Assembly: GCF_013778455.1 (NCBI RefSeq)
Contig: NZ_JACEHE010000002.1
Coordinates: 310,001-374,000, forward strand
Direction of reading: 5' to 3'
Length of the DNA stretch: 64,000 nt
DNA from: Streptomyces himalayensis subsp. himalayensis
Lineage (GTDB): Bacteria; Actinomycetota; Actinomycetes; Streptomycetales; Streptomycetaceae
The notes under the pieces are model-generated. The model worked only from the letters and a program-made list of their open reading frames with translations, did not search any database and had not been told where the DNA came from. Positions 32,428 through 41,944 of the stretch are shown here, piece by piece; within the stretch, counting starts at the first letter, position 1, and every line of letters starts with the position of its first letter. The position numbers and the translations under genes were made by a program.

Positions 32428-34110
32428 TCAGGTGCCGGGTCGCTGTGGCGTCGTGCCGAGCCAGGCCGTGGTGTCCGGGCCGAGGTGGCCGTTCTCGAGT
32501 GGTGTGCTGGTCAGGAGGAGTTCGCCCGGGGGCAGGGGGACCGGTTCGCGGGACAGGTTCGTGATGCAGCTCCAGCCGCCGGAGCGGACGAACTGCAGTA
32601 CGCCCGGGGCGCTGTCCGCCCAGGTCAGCGACTCGTCGCCGAGCAGTTTGCGGCGTAGGCGCAGGGCCGTGCGGTAGAGCTCCAGTGTGGAGCCCTCGGC
32701 CTCTTCCTGGGCCTCGACGGAGTAGGAGGCGAAGCTCTCCGGCTGCGGCAGCCAGGCGGCGCCCGGGCCGAAGCCGTACGACGGGCCGGTGCGGGTCCAC
32801 GGGAGCGGGACGCGGCAGCCGTCGCGGCCCTTGCGGACATGGCCGGTCTGCTCCCAGATGGGGTCCTGGAGGACCTCTGGGGGCAGGTCCGCGACCTCCG
32901 GCAGGCCCAGTTCCTCGCCCTGGTAGACGTACGAGGAACCTGGCAGCGCCAGCATGAGCAGGGTCGCCGCGCGGGCCCGGCGCAGTCCGCGTGCCGCGTC
33001 GATCGCGGGGGCACGGCCGCCGGACAGCAGCCATGCGTCCGGGTCGGTGCCCTCGGGGAGGACGAGCCGTGAGGCGTGCCGCACCACGTCGTGGTTGGAC
33101 AGCACCCAGGTGGCGGAGGCACCGGCGGCGCGTGCCGTGTCCAGCGAGACGGTGATGACCTCGCGCAGTTCGCGGGCCGACCAACCGGTCTTCAGGTACT
33201 CGAAGTTGAACGCCTGCCCGAGCTCGTCCGCGCGGGCGTACAGCACGCGCCGGTGGTTGGGCACCCACGCCTCGGCCACCGCCATCCGCGGCGGCGTGTA
33301 GGCGTCCAGGACCTTGCGCCAGTCGCGGTAGATCTCGTGGACCTCGTCCCGGTCGTAGAACGGATGGCTGCCGTCCGCCATGGTGACCAGTGCTTCCTCG
33401 CCCTGCAGGTCGTCGCCGAGGTCCCGCAGCGGTTCCGTGAGGTCCTTGGCCAGACCGTGCGCGACATCGATACGGAAGCCGTCGACGCCGCGGTCGGACC
33501 AGAAGCGGAGTGTGGTGCGGAAGTCGGCGCGAACCTCCTCGTTGTCCCAGTCGAGGTCGGGCTGCTCGGGGGCGAACAGATGCAGGTACCACTGCCCGTC
33601 CGGCACCTGCCGCCACGCGCTGCCGCCGAAGACGGACTGCCAGTCGGAGGGCGGGAGTTCGCCGTGGGCGCCTCGGCCGTCCCGGAAGACGTACCGGTCG
33701 CGTGCGGCCGAACCCGGCCCGGAGCGCAGGGCCTCCTGGAACCAGACGTGCTGGTCGGAGGTGTGGTTCGGGACGATGTCGACCAGCACCTTCAGGCCCA
33801 GGCGGTGGGCCTCGGCGACCATCGCGTCGAAGTCGTCGAGCGTGCCGAGGCGCGGGTCGACGTCGCGGGGGTCGGCGACGTCGTAGCCGCCGTCGGCGAG
33901 TTCGGACGGGTAGAAAGGGCTGAGCCACAGGGCGTCGACGCCGAGGGTGCTCAGATGTGTCAGACGGTGGGTGATGCCCCGGATGTCACCGAGGCCGTCA
34001 CCGTCGGCGTCGGCGAAGCTGCGCGGATAGATCTGGTAGATGACGGCCTGGCGCCACCAGTTGGGGTCCTTGGGTGAGATGTCGGGCGCGGACGCGGAGC
34101 GTTCGGTCAC
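32428..34110 (-). CDS. GH13 alpha-glucosidase (oligo-1,6-glucosidase/AglA type)
   Basis: 560 residues, cytoplasmic (no signal). WWRQAVIYQIYPRSFADADG, LGDIRGI, and the four GH13 blocks: VDIVPNHTSD, GFRIDVAH (nucleophile Asp), EAWV (acid Glu) and VLSNHDVVRHASRL (NHD). It hydrolyses alpha-glucosides such as maltose or isomaltose taken up by the cell. No transporter genes adjoin it here; regulated probably by distant or upstream sites not resolved. Confidence 0.93.
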   Translation of the reverse strand: MTERSASAPDISPKDPNWWRQAVIYQIYPRSFADADGDGLGDIRGITHRLTHLSTLGVDALWLSPFYPSELADGGYDVADPRDVDPRLGTLDDFDAMVAEAHRLGLKVLVDIVPNHTSDQHVWFQEALRSGPGSAARDRYVFRDGRGAHGELPPSDWQSVFGGSAWRQVPDGQWYLHLFAPEQPDLDWDNEEVRADFRTTLRFWSDRGVDGFRIDVAHGLAKDLTEPLRDLGDDLQGEEALVTMADGSHPFYDRDEVHEIYRDWRKVLDAYTPPRMAVAEAWVPNHRRVLYARADELGQAFNFEYLKTGWSARELREVITVSLDTARAAGASATWVLSNHDVVRHASRLVLPEGTDPDAWLLSGGRAPAIDAARGLRRARAATLLMLALPGSSYVYQGEELGLPEVADLPPEVLQDPIWEQTGHVRKGRDGCRVPLPWTRTGPSYGFGPGAAWLPQPESFASYSVEAQEEAEGSTLELYRTALRLRRKLLGDESLTWADSAPGVLQFVRSGGWSCITNLSREPVPLPPGELLLTSTPLENGHLGPDTTAWLGTTPQRPGT

Positions 34111-34200
34111 GCGGTCTCCCTTGCGAGTGCTTCGGTGCGGCGGGATCGGGTTCGTCGGCGGTTCAAGTGATCTACCTGGCGGAGGCGGACAGCCTCGACT

Positions 34201-34680
34201 TCAACGTTCTTGCCCAACTGTCAGCTCCGTACGACCTGTTGTGAGCGCGGCGTCCGGGTCGCCGAGTGCGTCGGCGAGCCGCGCCAGGAGGGTACGGAGC
34301 TGTTCCCCGCCGTCCTGCGTGAGCAGGTGGCCCAAGTCCACAAGGACCGCACATATCTGACGGTCCATCTGCTGTCGGCGCTGGAGTCCGCGCGGGGTGA
34401 GCTGGGCGAGTACGCGCCGCCGGTCGGCGGGGTCGATCCGCCGGTACACCAGGTTCTGGTCGACGAGTTGGTCGACGATCTTGGTGAGGCTGGACATGGG
34501 CAGGAAGACGCAGTCGGCGATGGCCGACATGTTGTGCCCCCGGCCGTCGGAGAGCAGGTCCAGCACCCGCCAGGCCTCGATGGAGCAGTCGAACTCGTCG
34601 AGTACGGACTGCACTCGGCGTACGGAGAGGCGTTCGGCCCGCGTCAGCAGCCGGAGCAGTTCGTGGGGCCGGGCGGCCAT
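34201..34680 (-). CDS. MarR family transcription regulator
   Basis: 159 residues from ATG 34680 with GGAG RBS. Winged helix: SIEAWRVLDLLSDGRGHNMS, AIADCVFLPMSSLTKIVDQL, then wing VYRRIDPADRRRVLAQLTPR. It is divergent from the urea transporter operon (urtA 492 bp away), so it may regulate it, itself, or a pathway with a phenolic effector. Confidence 0.9.
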   Translation of the reverse strand: MAARPHELLRLLTRAERLSVRRVQSVLDEFDCSIEAWRVLDLLSDGRGHNMSAIADCVFLPMSSLTKIVDQLVDQNLVYRRIDPADRRRVLAQLTPRGLQRRQQMDRQICAVLVDLGHLLTQDGGEQLRTLLARLADALGDPDAALTTGRTELTVGQER

Positions 34681-35172
34681 CGGCACTCCTCAACTCGGTT
34701 CCTTGGCCCGCCGGTCCGCGCGGGAACCCCCAGCAGCGTACCGCCGGGATCCGCACTCTTGACAGCCTTCAACGGAAAGCCAATACTTCCCGCAGGAAGC
34801 ATTAATTATCCTTCCCCAATCCGTTATCGAAGCCGTTGCCGAGATGCCGAACGCACGCATCTCTGGTGGCGGCTTTTCTTTTTCACCGGCCAGTTCCGTG
34901 CGCCAGGCGAAACCGCTCTTTAAGTCCGCCGAAACGCCCTGGAAACGACATCCCCCCAGGCTGTGGACCGCACTTCAGCGGATCCGGCCCGGACACCACC
35001 ACTGGACGGCAGGGAATTCGCGCGCCAACGCCGCCGCCTCTGAAGCGCCTTGTGTCTCTTTCCCCAACCCCCTCCGCTCCGCTCCTCCCCCATTTCCCTC
35101 TCATTCCCCCCACCCACCTCACCGATTCGTCCTCGATTTCCCCACCGCCCTTCTTGGGCAAGGAGGTATTCC
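34681..35172. promoter_or_regulatory. urt operon upstream region, possible GlnR site
   Basis: 492 bases. GAAAC-N6-GAAAC at 34931-34946, with a further GAAAC at 34909, recalls half of a GlnR box (gTnAC-N6-GaAAC); a short CTTCC-N4-GGAAG hairpin lies near 34785. Urea uptake under nitrogen control by GlnR would be sensible, but the match is partial. Confidence 0.3.
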
Positions 35173-36429
35173 ATGTCCGGGCTCAGCATCACCAGACGCG
35201 GACTTCTGACGGCCGCGTCGGCCGTCGGCGCGTCCGCCGCCCTCAGCGCCTGCGGCGCGAAGACCGGCAGCGGCACGTCATCGGACGCGGCCGGGGCCAC
35301 GGCGGACACCTCCGGCAGCACGGTGAAGATCGGCCTGCTGAACTCGCTGTCGGGCACCATGGCCATCAGCGAGGTCACGGTGCACAACGCGCTGCTGCTG
35401 GCCGTCAAGGAGATCAACGCCGCCGGCGGCGTGCTCGGCAAGAAGCTCAAGGCCGTCAGCCAGGACGGTGCGTCGGACTGGCCGACCTTCGCCGAGAAGG
35501 CGGAGAGCCTGATCAAGGAGGACAAGGTCGCGGCCACGTTCGGCTGCTGGACCTCCGCCAGCCGCAAGGCCGTCAAGCCGGTCTTCGAGAAGTACAAGTC
35601 GCCGCTCTTCTACCCCGTGCAGTACGAGGGCCTGGAACAGTCGCCGTACATCTTCTACATCGGCGCGACGACCAACCAGCAGATCGTCCCGGCCCTCGAC
35701 TATCTCAAGAAGCAGGGCCTGACGCGGCTCTACCTGGTCGGCAGCGACTACGTCTTCCCGCGCACCGCCAACAAGATCATCAAGGCGTACGCGAAGGCCA
35801 ACGGCATGACGGTGGTCGGCGAGGACTACGCGCCCCTGGGCTCCACGGAGTTCAGCACGATCGTCAACGAGGTCAAGGGCTCCGGCGCGGACGCCGTGTT
35901 CAACACCCTCAACGGCGACAGCAACGTGGCCTTCTTCAAGGAGTACAAGTCCGCGGGGCTCACCGCGAAGAGCATGCCGGTGCTGTCGGTCTCCATCGCC
36001 GAGGAGGAGGTCGCGTCCATCGGCACGCAGTACCTCGAGGACCAGCTCACGGCGTGGAACTACTACGAGACCACCCCGGGCGCGGCGAACGAGAAGTTCG
36101 TCAAGGCGTACCAGGCCGAGTACGGGGCCAAGAAGCCGACCAGCGACCCCATGGAGGCCGCGTACATCTCGGTCTATCTGTGGAAGGCGATGGTCGAGAA
36201 GGCGGGCTCGTTCGACGTCGCCAAGGTCAAGGCGGCGGCCGACGGCATCACCTTCGACGCCCCGGAGGGCAAGGTCACGGTCGACGGCGCCACGCAGCAC
36301 GTCTACAAGACGGCCCGGATCGGCAAGATCGGCTCGGACGGGCTGATCACCGAGGTGTGGAACTCGGGCAAGCCGGTCAAGCCGGACCCGTATCTGAAGG
36401 GCTACGACTGGGCCTCCGGCCTCTCCTGA
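35173..36429 (+). CDS. urtA: Urea ABC transporter substrate-binding lipoprotein
   Basis: 418 residues. [20 protein letters not shown] followed by ACG is a twin-arginine signal with a lipobox, so the mature protein is anchored by Cys near 28. [53 protein letters not shown] and [15 protein letters not shown] are diagnostic of UrtA. It binds urea (or short amides) outside the cell. AGGAGG RBS. First gene of the operon. Confidence 0.93.
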   Translation: MSGLSITRRGLLTAASAVGASAALSACGAKTGSGTSSDAAGATADTSGSTVKIGLLNSLSGTMAISEVTVHNALLLAVKEINAAGGVLGKKLKAVSQDGASDWPTFAEKAESLIKEDKVAATFGCWTSASRKAVKPVFEKYKSPLFYPVQYEGLEQSPYIFYIGATTNQQIVPALDYLKKQGLTRLYLVGSDYVFPRTANKIIKAYAKANGMTVVGEDYAPLGSTEFSTIVNEVKGSGADAVFNTLNGDSNVAFFKEYKSAGLTAKSMPVLSVSIAEEEVASIGTQYLEDQLTAWNYYETTPGAANEKFVKAYQAEYGAKKPTSDPMEAAYISVYLWKAMVEKAGSFDVAKVKAAADGITFDAPEGKVTVDGATQHVYKTARIGKIGSDGLITEVWNSGKPVKPDPYLKGYDWASGLS

Positions 36430-36525
36430 GTCCGACTCCAGTCCCTGTCATGGCGGACCCGGCCTCCAGCACTTGGGCCGGGTCCCGCCCCGCGCCCGCA
36501 CCCCGTCCCGACCCGGAGCCGCTCC

Positions 36526-37413
36526 ATGACGGTCATCCTCAACCAGTCCTTCACCGGCATCAGCATCGGTGCCGTCCTGCTGCTCATCGCGCTCGGTCTG
36601 ACCCTCACCTTCGGGCAGATGGGCGTGATCAACATGGCGCACGGCGAGTTCATCATGGCCGGCGCCTACACCACGTACGTCCTGCAGAAAGCCATCAGCG
36701 GCGCCGGAGTCTCGCTGCTCGTCGCCCTGCCCGTGGCATTCCTGGTCGCCGGTGCCATGGGCGCGCTGCTCGAATGGCTGCTCATCCGGCGCCTCTACAC
36801 CCGGCCGCTGGACACCCTGCTCGTCACCTGGGGCGTCTCGCTGATGCTGCAGCAGCTCGCCCGGGACATCTTCGGCGCGCCCAATGTGCAGACCCGCGCC
36901 CCGGACATCCTCACCGGCAACATCGCGGTGGCGGAGGGCATCTCGCTCGCCAACAGCCGCCTGTTCATCCTCGGGCTCGCCCTGCTGTCCGTGCTCGCGC
37001 TGACCCTCGTACTGCGGTTCACCCCGCTCGGGCGGCGCATCCGGGCCGTCGTGCAGAACCGGGACCTCGCCGAGGTGTCCGGCATCGCCACCGGCAGGGT
37101 CGACCGGATGACCTTCTTCATCGGCTCCGGTCTCGCGGGCGTGGCGGGCGTCGCGATCACCCTGGTCGGCCCGATCGGCCCGACGACCGGCACCAACTAC
37201 ATCGTCGACGCCTTCCTCGTGGTGGTTGTCGGCGGCATCGGGCAGCTGAAGGGCAGCGTGATCACGGCCTTCGTCCTCGGCGTCCTGCAGTCCGTACTGG
37301 AGTACTCGACGACGGTCAGCGTCGCCAAGGTGATCGTGCTGGTGGCGATCGTGGCCTTCCTCCAGTGGCGTCCGCAGGGCCTGTACACACTGCGCACCCG
37401 GAGCCTGGCATGA
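36526..37413 (+). CDS. urtB: Urea ABC transporter permease
   Basis: 295 residues, eight or so TM helices. LTLTFGQMGVINMAHGEFIM is the canonical motif of LivH/UrtB permeases, and TNYIVDAFLVVVVGGIGQLK follows near the end. Overlaps urtC by 4 bases (ATGA). Confidence 0.95.
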   Translation: MTVILNQSFTGISIGAVLLLIALGLTLTFGQMGVINMAHGEFIMAGAYTTYVLQKAISGAGVSLLVALPVAFLVAGAMGALLEWLLIRRLYTRPLDTLLVTWGVSLMLQQLARDIFGAPNVQTRAPDILTGNIAVAEGISLANSRLFILGLALLSVLALTLVLRFTPLGRRIRAVVQNRDLAEVSGIATGRVDRMTFFIGSGLAGVAGVAITLVGPIGPTTGTNYIVDAFLVVVVGGIGQLKGSVITAFVLGVLQSVLEYSTTVSVAKVIVLVAIVAFLQWRPQGLYTLRTRSLA

Positions 37414-38534
37414 CGACGACATCCGCACCCACGACACCGGCGCCCGAGGTCACGAAAGCGACCTCCCCGCTCACGCGGTTCCGTGTTCCCGGCGGCTTCG
37501 CGCTCGGCGCCGTCCTGCTCCTCGGCATCGCACCGCTCGCGCTCACCGACTTCCGGCTCGCGCTGCTCGCCAAGTACCTGTGCTGGGCGATGGTGGCCGT
37601 CGGCGTCAGTCTCGCCTGGGGGCGGGGCGGGCTGCTCGTACTCGGCCAGGGCGTCTTCTTCGGCCTCGGCGGCTACGCCATGGCCATGCACCTCAAGCTC
37701 GCCGACGCCGCCGACACGGGCATTCCGGGCGCGCTGCCGGACTTCATGCAGTTGTACGGCACCGGAGAGGCGCTTCCCTGGTGGTGGAAGCCCTTCGGCA
37801 ACCCAGCCTTCGCGCTCGCCGCGACCGTGCTGCTACCCATGGCCGTCGCCGCGGTGCTCGGCTTCTTCGTCTTCCGCCGCCGGGTGCGTGGCGCGTACTT
37901 CGCGATCCTCAGCCAGGCGCTCGCCGCGGCCCTGGCGATCTGGCTGGTCGGCCAGCAGGCGACCACCGGCGGCACCAACGGGCTCACCGACTTCCAGGGC
38001 TTCTTCGGATACGACCTGGACGACCCCGCAAACCAGCGGACGGTCTACTTCGTCATCGCCGTCAGCCTGCTGCTGCTCATGGCCGCGGCCCGGCAGCTGT
38101 TCGTCAGCCGCTACGGCGAACTCCTCATCGCCGTAAGGGACTCCGAGGAGCGGGTCCGGTTTCTTGGCTACGACCCGGCCAACGTCAAGCTGGTCGCGTA
38201 CGTCGTGGCAGCGGGCATGGCGGGCCTCGCCGGGGCCCTCTTCGTACCGGCCGTCGGGATCATCTCGCCCGCGCTGATCGGCGTCGTGCCGTCCATCGGC
38301 TTCGTCATCGGCGCTGCCGTCGGCGGACGGGCGTCCCTGGTGGGCGCAGTGCTCGGCGCGATCGCGGTGGCCTGGGCGCAGAGCACGCTCTCGGACGCCT
38401 TCCCCGGCGCATGGACGTATCTGCAGGGCCTGCTGTTCGTCGTGGCGGTCGGCTTCCTGCCCGGCGGACTCGCCTCGCTGGGGGCGGTCATCCGACGCAA
38501 CCGCATTCGTACTCGTTCGGGAGAGGCAGCATGA
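37410..38534 (+). CDS. urtC: Urea ABC transporter permease
   Basis: 374 residues, about ten TM helices. WGRGGLLVLGQGVFFGLGGY is the UrtC/LivM motif; RDSEERVRFLGYDPANVKL is the cytoplasmic coupling helix. Overlaps urtB and urtD by 4 bases at each end, so the genes are translationally coupled. Confidence 0.95.
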   Translation: MTTTSAPTTPAPEVTKATSPLTRFRVPGGFALGAVLLLGIAPLALTDFRLALLAKYLCWAMVAVGVSLAWGRGGLLVLGQGVFFGLGGYAMAMHLKLADAADTGIPGALPDFMQLYGTGEALPWWWKPFGNPAFALAATVLLPMAVAAVLGFFVFRRRVRGAYFAILSQALAAALAIWLVGQQATTGGTNGLTDFQGFFGYDLDDPANQRTVYFVIAVSLLLLMAAARQLFVSRYGELLIAVRDSEERVRFLGYDPANVKLVAYVVAAGMAGLAGALFVPAVGIISPALIGVVPSIGFVIGAAVGGRASLVGAVLGAIAVAWAQSTLSDAFPGAWTYLQGLLFVVAVGFLPGGLASLGAVIRRNRIRTRSGEAA

Positions 38535-39373
38535 GCGGCGAGGGGCTGACCATCCGCGGTCTGCGGGTGTCGTTCGACGGCTACACGGCGGTCGACGGCG
38601 TCGATCTCGACGTACGTCCTGGCGACCTGCGGTTCCTCATCGGCCCGAACGGGGCGGGGAAGACCACGCTGGTCGACGCGGTCACCGGCCTGGTGAAGGC
38701 CACCGGATCGGTGCGCTTCGGCACGAACGGCGACGGCACGGAACTCATCGGCAAGCCCGTACACAAGATCGCGCGGCTGGGCATCGGCCGTACGTTCCAG
38801 ACGGCCACGGTGTTCGAGGAGCTGACCGTACTGCAGAACCTCGACATCGCTGCCGGGGCCGGGCGCGGGCCGCTGACGATGCTGCGGCGCCGCAAGGGCA
38901 TACCGCAGCCGGTGGCGGAGGCGCTGGAGACCACCGGCCTGACCGCCCTGCGCGACCGGCCGGCGGGGGTGCTGGCGCACGGGCAGAAGCAGTGGCTGGA
39001 GATCGGGATGCTGCTGGTCCAGGACGTGCGGCTGCTGCTGCTCGACGAGCCGGTCGCAGGGATGAGCCACGAGGAGCGCGAGTCGACCGGGGAACTGCTG
39101 CGGCGGGTGAGCGAGGACAGCACGCGTACGGTCGTCGTCATCGAGCACGACATGGACTTCATGCGGTCCTTCGCCCGCAGCGTCACGGTGCTGCACGCGG
39201 GCAAGGTGCTCAGCGAGGGCACGGTGGCGCAGGTCCAGGCGGACCCGAAGGTGCAGGAGGTGTACCTGGGGCGCGCCCGTGCCGAGGAGTCCGCCGACGC
39301 GGCACCCGCTGTTCCGTCACCGGCCACCGGTGAAGCCACCCCCACCACGACGGCCTCGGCGCAGGAGGCGTGA
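38531..39373 (+). CDS. urtD: Urea ABC transporter ATPase
   Basis: 280 residues. Walker A (GPNGAGKTTL), Q-loop (GIGRTFQT), Walker B (LLLLDEPVAG) and the switch His (VIEHDMDF). The signature region reads VLAHGQKQWLEIGM, as usual in UrtD. A 35-residue Ala/Pro/Thr tail is extra. Its TGA shares a base with the urtE ATG. Confidence 0.95.
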   Translation: MSGEGLTIRGLRVSFDGYTAVDGVDLDVRPGDLRFLIGPNGAGKTTLVDAVTGLVKATGSVRFGTNGDGTELIGKPVHKIARLGIGRTFQTATVFEELTVLQNLDIAAGAGRGPLTMLRRRKGIPQPVAEALETTGLTALRDRPAGVLAHGQKQWLEIGMLLVQDVRLLLLDEPVAGMSHEERESTGELLRRVSEDSTRTVVVIEHDMDFMRSFARSVTVLHAGKVLSEGTVAQVQADPKVQEVYLGRARAEESADAAPAVPSPATGEATPTTTASAQEA

Positions 39374-40065
39374 TGCTCGAGATCGACGACATCCGGGTCG
39401 GCTACGACCGCACCCCGGTCCTGCACGGCGTCACCGTCGCCGTCCCGAAGGACGGCGTGGCCGCCGTGCTCGGCCACAACGGAGCCGGGAAGAGCACCCT
39501 GCTACGCGCGGCCATGGGACTGCTCAAGCCCGGGAAGGGCACGGTGCGGCTGGACAGCGAGGACATCACCCGCCTCGCCCCGCACCAGCGGGTGACCCGC
39601 GGCATGGCGTACGTACCGCAGGGGCAGCAGGCCTTCCCGCACCTGACCACCGCCGAGAACCTCCAACTCGTCGCGGACGGAAGGCCGGACGGAAAAGAGG
39701 CGATCGCGGAGGCGCTCGACCTCTTCCCCGCCCTGCGCGAGCTGTCCGGCCGCCGCGCCGGGCTGCTCTCCGGCGGCCAGCGCCAGCAACTCGCCATCGC
39801 CCGCGCCCTGATCACCCGCCCCCGGCTGCTCCTGCTCGACGAGCCGACCGAGGGCATCCAGCCCTCCGTCGTCGCCGAGATCGAGGAGACGATCCTCGCC
39901 CTGACCCGGCGCGGCGGCCTGTCCGTACTCCTCGTCGAGCAGCACGTGGGCTTCGCCATGCGCGCGGCCCAGCGGTACTACGTACTGGAGGCGGGCCGGG
40001 TCACCTCCTCAGGTGAGGGCGGGGCGGAGGCCGAGCAGACCGTGCGGGCGGCGCTCAGCGTATGA
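39373..40065 (+). CDS. urtE: Urea ABC transporter ATPase
   Basis: 230 residues. Walker A (GHNGAGKSTLL), signature LLSGGQRQQLAIARAL, Walker B (LLLLDEPTEG), switch (LVEQHVGFA). Last gene of urtABCDE. GTG 39370 is an alternative start three bases upstream. No urease genes are in the window. Confidence 0.95.
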   Translation: MLEIDDIRVGYDRTPVLHGVTVAVPKDGVAAVLGHNGAGKSTLLRAAMGLLKPGKGTVRLDSEDITRLAPHQRVTRGMAYVPQGQQAFPHLTTAENLQLVADGRPDGKEAIAEALDLFPALRELSGRRAGLLSGGQRQQLAIARALITRPRLLLLDEPTEGIQPSVVAEIEETILALTRRGGLSVLLVEQHVGFAMRAAQRYYVLEAGRVTSSGEGGAEAEQTVRAALSV

Positions 40066-40131
40066 AGCAGGGCCCCGGCGGCCGCTGGAACGGGCCACGT
40101 CCGGGGCCGGTCACCGGCATAGGATGCACGG

Positions 40132-40275
40132 ATGAGCGACAAGGCCACGGGCGCGGCGGCCATCGCCCTGACCCGCGAGTCCCACCGCACCGATCTGAGC
40201 GACACCGCCGAGACCGGCACAGCGGACGGCACGAAGGACCAGACGCCGGCGGCGACCGCCGACGCCACTTCCTGA
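40132..40275 (+). CDS. Possible small protein
   Basis: 47 residues (MSDKATGAAAIALTRESHRT...), Thr/Ala-rich, with strong G/C at third codon positions and an AGGATG-like RBS. Not recognised; it could be chance in a GC-rich genome. Confidence 0.4.
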   Translation: MSDKATGAAAIALTRESHRTDLSDTAETGTADGTKDQTPAATADATS

Positions 40276-40585
40276 CACCGGCACATCGCCGTCCTGCCGC
40301 CACGCGCGGCAGGCGGACCCCCAGCGGACGGCCGACTCTCAGCGGACGGCGGGCCCCCGGCGACGGAACCGGAGGCCCCGCCGTCCGCGGCGTCCGTCCC
40401 TGAGCGCATCCCTCGGGCCCCTCTGTCCCGGAGCGCACCCATCGGCCCTCTGCCCTGGAGCGCACGCGTCGGGCCCTCTGCCCTGGAGCCCTCTGCGGCA
40501 CTCCCCTCGCACGGGCGCTCGATCCCTCGCAGGGCGACACTGGAGACATGACCCCGTAAACCGCGAGCCGACCTGGGGTGATCCG
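40276..40585. other. Non-coding stretch with a minisatellite
   Basis: 310 bases without a gene; 40402-40485 is a run of three 27-29-bp repeats starting GAGCGCAC/TCCC. Confidence 0.5.
40402..40485. repeat. Three imperfect 27-29-bp tandem repeats
   Basis: Units at 40402-40430, 40431-40457 and 40458-40485, each GAGCGCA...CGG(G)CCCTCTG...C(T)G, followed by a partial fourth. Confidence 0.82.
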
Positions 40586-41017
40586 ATGAGCACTCTCGAA
40601 GAACATGTCGACATCGATGTTCCGGTCGATGTGGCCTGGGACTCCCTCCACCGCGTGGAGAGCTACCCACGGTTCCTCGAAGGAGTACGCGAAGCGCGTA
40701 CGGAGGGCGCGAACAGAGCGCACCTCGACGTGGAGGCGGGCGGCCGGGCTCAGGCGTTCGACACCCAGATCACCGACCGCGCCGACACACACACGATGGA
40801 GTGGAAGACCACCAGCGGCCCCGACCTGGCCGGATCCTTCTCCCTGCTGCCCATCGACCAGCAGCACACCCGGGTCCAGGCCCGGATCGAGTACGACCCG
40901 AGTGCCGTGAGGGAGGCGTTCGGCGGACCCAAGGGCTTCGCCCAGGCGACCGCGATCGAGCGGCTCGTACGGAACGACCTCGAGCAGTTCAAGGGCCTGG
41001 TCGAACAAGGACGCTGA
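40586..41017 (+). CDS. SRPBCC (polyketide cyclase/START-like) protein
   Basis: 143 residues. MSTLEEHVDIDVPVDVAWDS, LHRVESYPRFLEGVREAR and MEWKTTSGPDLAGSFSLLPI give the helix-grip fold of the polyketide cyclase/dehydrase family. The same arrangement occurs in small orphan stress proteins of Streptomyces; ligand unknown. Confidence 0.87.
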   Translation: MSTLEEHVDIDVPVDVAWDSLHRVESYPRFLEGVREARTEGANRAHLDVEAGGRAQAFDTQITDRADTHTMEWKTTSGPDLAGSFSLLPIDQQHTRVQARIEYDPSAVREAFGGPKGFAQATAIERLVRNDLEQFKGLVEQGR

Positions 41018-41547
41018 GGCCGCGCGCGGCGACGACTCCCTGCGGGGCGGCCAGGCGGCCGCCCCGCGGCTTCTGCCCTGATGCGCAATCGGCGGGTAGG
41101 CCGGTTGCCGGGTTGCAGAGGCCCAGGATCCGATGTATGCCCCCCAAGGGGCCCGGACGACGCCGTAAGGCGCTGAGCTGCCACGACCCGCCACGAACGC
41201 CTGCCGTGAATTCCGGCTTCCCGGGCGAGGGAAAAGCCGACACGGCGGAGGCGGGACTTTCTCTTTTGTGTGAACCCCGGAGCGGACATCCGCGCGTCGG
41301 GTCGGTGCCATGCGGCGTCGTGCAAGCCTGACCTACGCAATTTCTGTTCGCAGGAATTCGCAGAAACGACCGTTCAGGCCAGTGCGGCAAACGGGTGAAT
41401 CCGGCTTCGAATTGACTAGGCGAAACGTTTCCTCACCCCACATCGCATCGTTCATGGGTTGCAGGTCATGGTGCGAGTCGAGTCGTTCAAGGTCCGGCCC
41501 GCTCGGATGATCCGTCACATTGGCATGACCGCAGAAAGGGAAAATCC
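41018..41547. other. Non-coding stretch upstream of the chaplins
   Basis: 530 bases without a gene. A GCGGGGCGGCC-N4-GGCCGCCCCGC hairpin (41042-41067) may terminate the SRPBCC gene. Before the first chaplin lie TTCGCAG repeated at 41348 and 41357 and a GAAACGTTTC palindrome (41422-41431); these may be regulatory. Confidence 0.5.
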
Positions 41548-41931
41548 GTGCAGTTCAAGAAGACCGGGACACTGGTCGCGGGAGCGCTCATGGCCGTGGG
41601 CATGGCGTCGCCGGCACTCGCCGACGCCGATGCGAACGGCTACGCCTCCGACTCCCCGGGCATCCTCTCCGGCAACGTCATCCAGGCCCCCATCCACGTG
41701 CCCGTCAACGTGTGCGGCAACACCATCAACGTCATCGGCTTCCTGAACCCGGCGATCGGCAACGACTGCGTGAACAACGGGTCCGGGCCTGACGGCGGCC
41801 ACGAGGGGCCGCCCTTCGGCCACAAGCCGCCCTACTACGACGGTGAGCACGACCACCGCCCCTGGGACAAGGACAAGTGCGAACCCTGCAAGCCCGACCA
41901 CCCGGACCCCTGCGAGGAGGACGGCATCTGA
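41548..41931 (+). CDS. Chaplin with Asp/His/Pro/Cys-rich tail
   Basis: 127 residues from GTG 41548 (RBS AAAGGG). Sec signal 1-26 (cleavage near PALADA), then one chaplin domain: SDSPGILSGNVIQAPIHVPV, NVCGNTINVIGFLNPAIGND with its paired Cys. Chaplins assemble into amyloid rodlets on aerial hyphae. Instead of ending there it carries a 50-residue tail (PPFGHKPPYYDGEHDHRPWD, KCEPCKPDHPDPCEED) with three further Cys; no sortase signal. The tail is unusual. Confidence 0.9.
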   Translation: MQFKKTGTLVAGALMAVGMASPALADADANGYASDSPGILSGNVIQAPIHVPVNVCGNTINVIGFLNPAIGNDCVNNGSGPDGGHEGPPFGHKPPYYDGEHDHRPWDKDKCEPCKPDHPDPCEEDGI

Positions 41932-41944
41932 GTCGCGTCGGATA

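Noticed and set aside
34836..37409. Extension of the urtC frame upstream over urtA and urtB
   Set aside because: Shadow of urtA and urtB; the real urtC start is the ATG overlapping the urtB stop.
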